Assembly: GCA_030635365.1 (NCBI GenBank)
Contig: DAOVYZ010000090.1
Span: forward strand, 1 to 9,646
Length of the DNA stretch: 9,646 bases
Direction: 5' to 3'
Origin: Bacteroidales bacterium
GTDB lineage: Bacteria; Bacteroidota; Bacteroidia; Bacteroidales; UBA12077
Within the stretch, counting starts at the first letter, position 1. The number at the start of each line of letters is the position of its first letter. The notes below the pieces were generated by a model. The model ran no database searches. It saw only the letters and a list, made by a program, of their open reading frames with translations, and was not told the DNA's origin. Positions 5,261 through 9,646 of the stretch are shown one piece after another. Position numbers and translations under genes: made by a program.

Positions 5261-5545
5261 ATGAAAAAGCATACTAGAATATATTTTGATTTTTTTAATG
5301 TTGATTATGATCCTATCTCTGGCTGGCATAATTGTGTAAGTGAAATATCTGGAAACAGGGCTAACGATATTCACCATATTGAATCAAGGGGTATGGGTGG
5401 TTCAAAGCGTTCTGACAATATCGAAAATCTAATGGCATTAACTAGGGAGGAGCATATTAAATTAGGTGACAAAAAACAATACTTAGTATATTTAAAACAA
5501 CTTCATGCAGCTTATATTAAAAGATTTACCAAAAATAAGCCTTAA
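5261..5545 (+). CDS. HNH-type nuclease-like protein without the usual zinc Cys
   Basis: The 94-residue protein begins MKKHTRIYFDFFNVDYDP and has the HNH core DIHHIESRGMGGSK (36-49), ENLMAL with Asn57 (56-61) and REEH (62-65), the beta-beta-alpha metal finger that cuts DNA with one divalent metal. In many relatives Cys pairs (CxxC) precede DIHH and sit near the REEH; here the equivalent is CVSEISG with a single Cys, so the structural zinc site seems lost, as in some phage variants. Small HNH proteins of this sort in early operons can nick DNA or be repair partners. It overlaps the RusA gene by 41 bases in another frame. Start at 5261 is the only ATG that keeps the core. Confidence 0.7.
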   Translation: MKKHTRIYFDFFNVDYDPISGWHNCVSEISGNRANDIHHIESRGMGGSKRSDNIENLMALTREEHIKLGDKKQYLVYLKQLHAAYIKRFTKNKP

Positions 5546-5843
5546 CCTTTGGTACTCCGGCACGCATTGGAGTAAACGAAAAGAGATAAAAGATAATTAT
5601 CACTGGTTAATTAAAAGCCAATTTAAGCATGTTTTTAGCAAAGATAAACAATATGAGGTGGATTATGTATTTTACTTTAAAGGCGCGCCCTTGGATGTCA
5701 CAAACTGCGCTGCAATGGTTAAATTAATAGAAGATATTATATTTCAGGATGATAACTGGAAGATTATAAATAAAATCACAATTTCATCACGAAAAGCAAA
5801 AAACAAGCAGCGAGTTGAAATTAATGTAACAGAAATAAACTAA
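5505..5843 (+). CDS. RusA-type Holliday junction resolvase
   Basis: The 112-residue protein has the RusA pattern: an N-terminal segment with LNLWYSGTHWSKRKEIKD (13-30), then the active-site region APLDVTNCAAMVKLIEDIIF (61-80) followed by QDDNW (81-85). The acidic residues Asp64, Asp77 and Asp82/83, with Lys73, match the metal-binding aspartates and conserved lysine of RusA, which cuts four-way DNA junctions symmetrically. The length is typical. The ATG at 5505 lies inside the HNH gene; the upstream frame has no better start. It closes the recombination set begun by the YqaJ nuclease. Confidence 0.85.
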   Translation: MQLILKDLPKISLNLWYSGTHWSKRKEIKDNYHWLIKSQFKHVFSKDKQYEVDYVFYFKGAPLDVTNCAAMVKLIEDIIFQDDNWKIINKITISSRKAKNKQRVEINVTEIN

Positions 5844-5848
5844 ACATC

Positions 5849-6211
5849 ATGAACAATCAGAACAGCATTACTGCATACACAAATCCAAACAATCAAAAGA
5901 AATTCAACACGCAGAAAGCGCAAATAGTGAGATTGCTAATAGATAATCCAAACCACAGCCGTTTCTATTTAGGCCTAAGATTAGGTATCGGAGATCATGG
6001 AATTCAAAAAAGGCTTTCTGACTTATATAATGAGGGCATAATTCAAGTATCCGGTTCACGCAAACACGGAGAAAACACTATCAGTTTATACAGTGTTGTA
6101 TCTCAGCTTTCAATGTTCCAGGAGAAAAAGCCAACACTCAGGCAGTTCATTAAAAAAGAATATCCAAATGTGTTGCATGAGTTTAACGCGCGCTATAATT
6201 TTGAATTATGA
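5849..6211 (+). CDS. Winged helix-turn-helix protein, 120 aa
   Basis: Residues 22-80 read as a winged HTH: a helix AQIVRLLIDN (25-33), a turn, RFYLGLRLGIGDHGIQKRLSDL (38-59) as the recognition part, then GIIQVSGSRKHGENTISLYSV (63-83) as the wing, of the kind in helix-turn-helix domains that sense separable rules of gene order in phage early regions. The C-terminal tail (FIKKEYPNVLHEFNARY) is polar. It may be a regulator of phage genes or a small DNA-binding accessory to replication; no ligand domain is present. It starts 5 bases after RusA and overlaps the methyltransferase-like gene by ATGA (6208-6211). Confidence 0.6.
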   Translation: MNNQNSITAYTNPNNQKKFNTQKAQIVRLLIDNPNHSRFYLGLRLGIGDHGIQKRLSDLYNEGIIQVSGSRKHGENTISLYSVVSQLSMFQEKKPTLRQFIKKEYPNVLHEFNARYNFEL

Positions 6212-6798
6212 GAAAATTGAGGATATTAGTAGCTTGTGAGGAAAGTCAGGCAGTGACAAAGGAATTTAGAAAGTTAGGGCATATTGCTTATAGTTGTGAT
6301 ATATTGTCTTGTTCAGGTAACCACCCGGAATGGCATATAAAAGACGATATATTGAATCAACTTCATAAAAGATGGGATATAATGATAGCTTTTCCTCCGT
6401 GTACTAATTTAGCTGTTAGCGGTGCAAGATGGTTTCAACAAAAAATAGTAGACGGTAGACAACAGAAAAGTATTAATTTTTTCATGGCTTTAATTAATGC
6501 ACCTATCCCAAGAATAGCAGTAGAAAATCCAATTGGAATAATGTCAACTAAATATCGTAAGCCAGATCAGATTATTCAACCTTGGCAATTCGGACACGGA
6601 GAAACAAAAGCAACCTGTCTATGGCTAAAAGGATTACCAAAACTACAACCGACTGAAATAGTAAAAGGCAGAGAACAGAAGATTTGGAAAATGGCACCTG
6701 GACCTGAACGAGCAAAATTAAGATCAAAAACGTATCTGGGAATCGCAAAAGCCATAGCAAAACAATATTCTGAGTATATTATTAATCACGAGCTTTAA
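6208..6798 (+). CDS. Phage DNA cytosine methyltransferase-like protein
   Basis: The 196-residue protein begins RKLRILVACEESQAVTKEF with SCDIL after it (the AdoMet-binding strand I/II region), has FPPCTNLAVSG (62-72) with Cys65 at the place of the catalytic cysteine of cytosine-C5 enzymes, and ENPIG (106-110) at motif VI. HGETKATCLWLKGLPKL (near 129-145) is typical of this short phage family. Normal C5 methyltransferases exceed 300 residues and have a long target-recognition domain; here that is absent. Thus it may methylate DNA with little specificity, modify another base, or only resemble the fold. It is coupled by ATGA to the winged-helix gene and is followed by a non-coding break. Confidence 0.75.
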   Translation: MRKLRILVACEESQAVTKEFRKLGHIAYSCDILSCSGNHPEWHIKDDILNQLHKRWDIMIAFPPCTNLAVSGARWFQQKIVDGRQQKSINFFMALINAPIPRIAVENPIGIMSTKYRKPDQIIQPWQFGHGETKATCLWLKGLPKLQPTEIVKGREQKIWKMAPGPERAKLRSKTYLGIAKAIAKQYSEYIINHEL

Positions 6799-6829
6799 TT
6801 TGTAATTTAAAATAATTATTTGTAATTTA
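6798..6829 (+). repeat. 12-base direct repeat, 20-base period
   Basis: ATTTGTAATTTA at 6798-6809 is repeated exactly at 6818-6829. The 20-base period is close to two turns of DNA, as would suit a pair of regulator-binding sites on one face. It sits directly after the stop of the methyltransferase-like gene, at the head of the 163-base break in the operon. The sequence is AT-rich, so chance cannot be excluded. Confidence 0.4.
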
Positions 6830-6890
6830 GCGTAGCGATAAATTCAAAATGGGTAATTCAGTTAAATATAATTTCAAAACATAGACAATT

Positions 6891-6941
6891 GCTCTACCGG
6901 AATCAAAACTCATTTTGATTATCGCACCCGGTAGGGCTTTT
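6891..6941 (+). ncRNA. Bulged long hairpin, possible attenuator, terminator or small RNA
   Basis: GCTCTACCGG (6891-6900) pairs with CCGGTAGGGC (6928-6937) over 10 bp with one G-U pair, and directly inside it AATCAAAA (6901-6908) pairs with TTTTGATT (6913-6920) around a CTCA loop. The only unpaired part is a 7-base bulge, ATCGCAC (6921-6927), on the 3' side. TTTT (6938-6941) follows. It is the strongest hairpin in the window. The short U-run makes a weak terminator, so partial termination, mRNA processing or an independent RNA are all possible. It precedes the Zn-binding gene by about 20 bases. Confidence 0.6.
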
Positions 6942-6961
6942 GTCGTTTAATAGTGTGCGCT

Positions 6962-7369
6962 ATGAAAGAGATTAAAACAACAATTTACGAATGCGAATAT
7001 TGTAGAAAATACTACAAGCGCAAACATTTTGCAGTTAAACATGAGGATTTATGTCCATTGAATCCTATCAATAATCCAAGATGTTATAGTTGTGAATATC
7101 TAAAAAAGGTAGATGTTAATTTAATTGCCGAAATAGAAGTTTCTGGATATGATTACGGGATAAGCTATGACGAAAGAGAACGTACATATTCATTGTTTAA
7201 ATGTACAAAAAAAGATGTATTTATAAAACCTATAATATCTCACAAAAAAGGTAAAGATTTCGAACCTAATTTAATTTCACAAATTGAAATGATTGTTGCA
7301 CCATTGGAATGTGATGTATTTAATGATTGTTTTAAGATGTATGATTTACCTAACTTTTTAAAAGGTTAA
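6962..7369 (+). CDS. Putative zinc-finger protein, 135 aa
   Basis: The N-terminal part has C11-x2-C14 (CEYC), H22, H27 and C31, and then C41-x2-C44 (CYSC), laid out as one zinc finger of the C2H2/C2HC type followed by a half knuckle. The pattern PLNPINNPRCYSCEYLKK (32-49) resembles short Bacteroidota phage proteins that I know only as hypothetical. The C-terminal half is mixed alpha/beta with no motif. ATG 6962 is preferred to GTG 6953 (three extra residues). It follows the hairpin of 6891-6941 and precedes the next gene by 2 bases. It may bind nucleic acid. Confidence 0.65.
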   Translation: MKEIKTTIYECEYCRKYYKRKHFAVKHEDLCPLNPINNPRCYSCEYLKKVDVNLIAEIEVSGYDYGISYDERERTYSLFKCTKKDVFIKPIISHKKGKDFEPNLISQIEMIVAPLECDVFNDCFKMYDLPNFLKG

Positions 7370-7371
7370 TC

Positions 7372-7962
7372 ATGGCAAAAGAAAGAGATAGTTTTATATT
7401 TTATAGGAGTTTCTTTGAAGCTATAAGCGAACTTCCAGACAAAGACAGATTGCTTTTATTTACTGCAATTTCTGAATACTCATTAAACTTTAAAGAGATA
7501 CAATTAACCGGTATACCAAAAACAATATTTATTTTAATTAAACCTCAATTAGACGCTAATAATAAGCGTTTTATGAATGGAATCAAACCCAAAATTAAAG
7601 CAAAAGATAAGCAAACTATAAGCAAAAATGAAGCTAATAACAATGTTAATGAGAATGTAAATAACAATGAAAATATTATTAAATATCAAAAAGATTTCTA
7701 TAACTTACTAACTCCATTTGTTAAAGAATTTGGAAAAGATATAATAAGAGAATTCTATGATTACTGGTCAGAACCTAATAAATCAAAAACTAAAATCAGG
7801 CAGCAATTAGAAAGAACCTGGGATACTAAAAGACGTTTACAACGATGGCAAAAAAATAGTGATGAAAAGAATAGGAAATTTAACAACAAAGGCTTTGAAA
7901 GCGATTCCACGAAACGCACAATTGAATCAACAGTCAGAACACTTAGGGAAGAGAGCCAGTGA
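7372..7962 (+). CDS. DUF6291-like, probable replication protein
   Basis: The protein has 196 residues. Residues 6-70 (DSFIFYRSFFEAISELPDKD, then IKPQLDANNKRFMNG) match what I recall of the DUF6291 family of Bacteroidota phages and prophages. A low-complexity Asn/Glu linker follows (NEANNNVNENVNNNEN, 87-101). A C-terminal helical part (FYDYWSEPNKSKTKIRQQLE then WDTKRRLQRWQ) resembles the DNA-binding tail of replication-initiator-like proteins. It probably acts in replication initiation or primosome assembly, given the DUF6633-like neighbour. Its last 101 bases overlap the next gene in a different frame if that starts at 7862; the tail there is very polar. Confidence 0.65.
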   Translation: MAKERDSFIFYRSFFEAISELPDKDRLLLFTAISEYSLNFKEIQLTGIPKTIFILIKPQLDANNKRFMNGIKPKIKAKDKQTISKNEANNNVNENVNNNENIIKYQKDFYNLLTPFVKEFGKDIIREFYDYWSEPNKSKTKIRQQLERTWDTKRRLQRWQKNSDEKNRKFNNKGFESDSTKRTIESTVRTLREESQ

Positions 7963-8410
7963 TATGTTAAGGGCAATTCCTACAGCAGAGCAATTTGCAA
8001 TACAGTTTAATCTTGATTCATGCTCAGAAAGGTACATGGAATACAAAGAGATTCAAACTGCCTTAAAATCGCTTAAAATAAAACTACGTGAACTTTCTCA
8101 GGTTTACGGAGAACGGGCTATCGTTGCATGGATTCAAACATGGCTTATAAGTTTATCAATGTATATGAATTTTGAGATAACCGAACAACAGGCAATTTCA
8201 ACAGCAACTACTATACTGGAAGAATGCTACATGCTTAATATAGTCGAATTCAATCTTTTGTTTCGTAAGATGAAAAAAGGCAATTACGGTATTTTCTACG
8301 GCAAGTTTAACGGCCAGACTATTATAAAAGCCTGTATTCAATTTAGAAAAGAAAGAGGCTTAATACTTTCGAAAATGTCAGAGGAAGAACAGAAAAAAAT
8401 AATGTCATGA
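7862..8410 (+). CDS. DUF6633-like protein, probable replication accessory
   Basis: From ATG 7862 (MKRIGNLTTKALKAIP) the protein has 182 residues; an ATG at 7964 would give 148 and start 1 base after the preceding stop. I prefer 7862: an A-rich leader precedes it, and its N-terminus has a related repeat, LKAIPRNAQ then LRAIPTAEQ, suggesting it is coding. GERAIVAWIQTWLISLSMY is followed by TEQQAISTATTILEECYMLN and LLFRKMKKGNYGIFYGKFNG, a block I associate with DUF6633 phage proteins, often next to replication genes. A helicase-loader-like role is a guess. It ends in an ATGA overlap with the YopX gene (8407-8410). Confidence 0.65.
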   Translation: MKRIGNLTTKALKAIPRNAQLNQQSEHLGKRASDMLRAIPTAEQFAIQFNLDSCSERYMEYKEIQTALKSLKIKLRELSQVYGERAIVAWIQTWLISLSMYMNFEITEQQAISTATTILEECYMLNIVEFNLLFRKMKKGNYGIFYGKFNGQTIIKACIQFRKERGLILSKMSEEEQKKIMS

Positions 8411-8775
8411 GAGAAATTAAATTTAGAGTATTCGGATATTCTACTATTGGTAGAATTGGCAAAAAAGAAATGCAACAATGGAAACAAATAAAAGAATGTT
8501 TCGATGTATGGCTTGATGATAATGATGCAACGATTATGCAATTCACCGGATTAAAAGATAAAAACGGGAAAGAGATTTACGAAGGTGATACTATAGGATT
8601 TGGACATTTTTTATATAGAGTTAAATTCAAAAATGGTGCTTTTATTGTATGTGATTTAAAATATAATAATCCCTCTATTCTATTGTCAGAAATGATAAGA
8701 AAAAGAAATATAGCAAAAACAGGGATTGAAGTTGTCGGCAATATTCACGAAAATCCAGAACTATTAAAAAAATAA
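8407..8775 (+). CDS. YopX family protein
   Basis: The 122-residue protein shows the YopX signature: MREIKFRVFG at the start, QFTGLKDKNGKEIYEGD (45-61) at the centre, and VVGNIHENPELL near the C-terminus. YopX proteins occur widely in phages and prophages of Bacillota and Bacteroidota; their function is unknown, though a beta-barrel fold is known. The length is normal. It is coupled by ATGA to the gene before and is followed by the small ORF at 8780. Confidence 0.85.
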   Translation: MREIKFRVFGYSTIGRIGKKEMQQWKQIKECFDVWLDDNDATIMQFTGLKDKNGKEIYEGDTIGFGHFLYRVKFKNGAFIVCDLKYNNPSILLSEMIRKRNIAKTGIEVVGNIHENPELLKK

Positions 8776-8779
8776 TGTC

Positions 8780-8950
8780 ATGAATGTCGATCAAAGAAAA
8801 ATGAAATCTAAAAACTTTCAGCTATTTATAAATGGAAAGTTAAATACTGGCTGGCCTATTGGTTACAATATACTTTTAGGTTATGTCAATATTGATTACC
8901 CAAGCAAAAAGATTGATATTTATTTACCGGATATAAGAATGAATTTTTAA
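8780..8950 (+). CDS. Small hypothetical protein, 56 aa
   Basis: ATG 8780 to TAA 8948-8950 gives 56 residues: a basic start (MNVDQRKMKSKN), then a strand-rich part with FINGKLNTGWPIGYNILLGY and a final YLPDIRMNF. The aromatic and Gly spacing suggests a small beta-fold. I do not recognise it. It starts 4 bases after the YopX stop and ends 10 bases before the Gp37/68-like start, so it fits the operon. A neighbouring ATG at 8775 stops at once and is not used. Confidence 0.5.
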   Translation: MNVDQRKMKSKNFQLFINGKLNTGWPIGYNILLGYVNIDYPSKKIDIYLPDIRMNF

Positions 8951-8960
8951 AACTTACAAA

Positions 8961-9146
8961 ATGGGATTAAATAAATCAAACGGGAATATGTACGAATGGA
9001 TAACGCATACATGGAATACAATTAAAGGAGAATGTTATCATGATTGTTCCTATTGTTATATGAAAAAGTGGGGTAAACCTAAACTAAAACTAAAAAAACA
9101 GAAATTAGTTATTTATTTCTTTTTTTATCAATCCAATTTTCAATGA
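8961..9146 (+). pseudogene. Gp37/Gp68-like (DUF5131) protein, truncated
   Basis: MGLNKSNGNMYEWITHTWNT (1-20) followed by CYHDCSYCYM with Cys25, Cys29 and Cys32 (C-x3-C-x2-C) is the N-terminus of the phage Gp37/Gp68 family, a radical-SAM-like group. Family members are normally over 200 residues; this frame gives 61, of which the last ~18 (LKKQKLVIYFFFYQSNFQ) are low-complexity, hydrophobic and unlike the family. Homology ends near residue 42 (base ~9086), just before an AT-rich terminator-like stretch and the reverse-strand gene. The 3' part has been lost, and the protein cannot be a full enzyme though it retains the Cys cluster. The AT-rich joint suggests a deletion or insertion of the opposite gene. 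Confidence 0.75.
9092..9126. terminator. Possible bidirectional terminator between convergent genes
   Basis: AGAAAT (9100-9105) pairs with ATTTCT (9115-9120), flanked by an A-run (9092-9098) and a T-run (9120-9126), so the hairpin could end transcription from both sides. It overlaps the 3' end of the truncated Gp37/68-like frame and of the reverse gene (stop at 9109-9111). All pairs except one are A-T, and the loop is 9 bases, so its stability is moderate. Confidence 0.4.
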
Positions 9147-9474
9147 GACTCGCTAAAAACATTGTACCATTAATAAGCATTTTTGTTTTTAAATTTTTAT
9201 CTCCAGGTAAATCAATTTCACCATCTGCAATTTTACCAACGATTGCAGCGGCTTCTGTCCATTCTCCTTGCCCACATAGCACAGCTATTTTATTAATCTG
9301 TGGATCGAATTTATCCGGGATATATTTGTCACCGTATTTATTTACCATGTTTAAGGCAATATTAATGACTTGCCTTTTTATAATCCTTAGAAATCCTTTG
9401 AATTTAATTTCATCACTGAGAACATCACTTAAAAATGCTTTTGTTTCCTTAGTTAGAAATTTACCATCTGACAT
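9109..9474 (-). CDS. Reverse-strand hypothetical protein, 121 aa
   Basis: Reading the reverse strand, ATG (9474-9472) to TAA (9111-9109) encodes 121 residues (MSDGKFLTKETKAFLSDVLS ...). The protein is mostly helical, with KRQVINIALNMVNKYGDKYI near the middle, a turn GQGEWTEAAAIVGKIADG and a hydrophobic helix TMFLASLIENW near the end. It is not recognised. It is the only reverse gene in the window and has its own upstream promoter candidate and A-rich leader AAAAACAGA. The forward frame antisense to it (9143-9505) looks like a shadow. The gene adjoins the cut end of the Gp37/68-like gene and may be a moron-like insertion. Confidence 0.65.
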   Translation of the reverse strand: MSDGKFLTKETKAFLSDVLSDEIKFKGFLRIIKRQVINIALNMVNKYGDKYIPDKFDPQINKIAVLCGQGEWTEAAAIVGKIADGEIDLPGDKNLKTKMLINGTMFLASLIENWIDKKRNK

Positions 9475-9495
9475 AATTTCTGTTTTTAAATTTAA

Positions 9496-9527
9496 TGCAA
9501 GTTAGATATTTTTTCGTATATTCGCAA
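9496..9527 (-). promoter_or_regulatory. Candidate promoter of the reverse gene
   Basis: On the reverse strand TTG (9527-9525), 20 bases, then TAACTTGCA (9504-9496) approximates the Bacteroidota -33/-7 pair; AAAAACAGA (9487-9479) precedes ATG 9474. The same TAACTTGCA and AAAAACAGA pair occurs before the gene at 203, so the two may share expression control. The -7 element lacks one T of the consensus. Confidence 0.35.
9517..9524 (+). promoter_or_regulatory. Candidate -7 element TATATTCG for the gene at 9554
   Basis: TATATTCG differs from TAnnTTTG by one base and lies 29 bases before the ATG at 9554. It overlaps the reverse promoter candidate, so the two divergent promoters would compete. No clear TTTG is seen at the -33 distance. 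Confidence 0.3.
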
Positions 9528-9553
9528 TTATAAATCTATAAATATATAAAGAC

Positions 9554-9646
9554 ATGTTTGTATTAAGGAGAATTACATCTCAAAATGTAGAAAGCAATAC
9601 CGTATTAGGTGAATATTATGTATTAATTGATGCGGAAAGAAATCAA
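9554..9646 (+). CDS. Start of a hypothetical protein (partial)
   Basis: ATG 9554 opens a frame of 31 codons that is still open at the window edge: MFVLRRITSQNVESNTVLGE and then YYVLIDAERNQ. The start resembles short conserved Bacteroidota phage proteins that begin MFxLR, of unknown function. An A-rich leader (TATAAATATATAAAGAC) precedes it, and a divergent promoter region lies between it and the reverse gene. It starts a new forward transcription unit. Confidence 0.6.
   Translation, partial: MFVLRRITSQNVESNTVLGEYYVLIDAERNQ

Noticed and set aside
5230..5277. 15-codon ORF (MAQSIDKLLDNEKAY) starting by TAATG overlap
   Set aside because: The start position is attractive, but the frame ends at once and hits another stop soon after; it is mentioned as a possible dead gene start, not annotated.
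9143..9505. Forward open frame antisense to the reverse gene
   Set aside because: It has no plausible leader, overlaps the start region of the reverse gene and reads as its complement; the reverse protein has far more normal composition.
1..9646. CRISPR array, insertion sequence or integrase
   Set aside because: No regularly spaced repeats, no transposase or recombinase motifs and no terminal inverted repeats were found on either strand.

Overview
The window reads as the early (replication and recombination) region of a tailed bacteriophage or prophage of a Bacteroidota host. Evidence for a phage: a run of about 20 short, tightly packed genes on one strand, mostly joined by 4-base ATGA or 1-base TAATG overlaps, with recognisable phage families (YqaJ exonuclease, NinB-like, RusA, YopX, Gp37/Gp68-like, a small orphan cytosine methyltransferase-like protein). 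Evidence for Bacteroidota: low GC, A-rich leaders in place of Shine-Dalgarno sites, candidate -7 elements of the TAnnTTTG type, and proteins resembling families I associate with Bacteroides/Flavobacterium phages (DUF6291-like, DUF6633-like). These family calls come from reading residues, not from a search.

Layout. 1-334: the 3' end of a gene with a CxxC motif, then a 43-residue ORF. 335-677: no convincing protein gene, but three consecutive RNA-like structures: a closed 9-10 bp stem with U-run (333-420), a segment ending in a near-perfect tRNA/tmRNA-type T-arm and acceptor strand (429-560), and a branched structure closed by a 9 bp stem with a 7-T run (565-658) that stops 20 bases before the next start codon. 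678-1763: a PP-loop (PAPS reductase-like) protein and a small membrane protein that share an 18-base start region. 1802-4707: small unknown genes around a recombination core (putative OB-fold ssDNA-binding protein, YqaJ exonuclease, NinB-like protein), then a gene split by an in-frame TAA and a Cys-rich protein. 4766-6798: DnaA domain IV-like protein, HNH-type protein, RusA resolvase, winged-helix protein and methyltransferase-like protein. 6799-6961: a non-coding break with a 12-base direct repeat and a strong bulged hairpin. 6962-8950: Zn-binding protein, DUF6291-like and DUF6633-like proteins (probably replication), YopX and a small ORF. 8961-9646: a Gp37/Gp68-like gene cut to its first ~42 codons, facing a reverse-strand gene, followed by a divergent promoter region and the start of another forward gene.

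How it may work together (inference): the ssDNA-binding protein, exonuclease, NinB-like protein and RusA form a strand-exchange and junction-resolution set for replicating phage DNA; the DnaA-like, DUF6291-like and DUF6633-like proteins probably serve replication initiation or helicase loading; the methyltransferase-like and PP-loop proteins may modify nucleic acid. The parts least explained by known families are the 335-658 RNA cluster, the 6798-6941 break, the interrupted gene at 3948-4175 and the rearranged end at 9087-9527.
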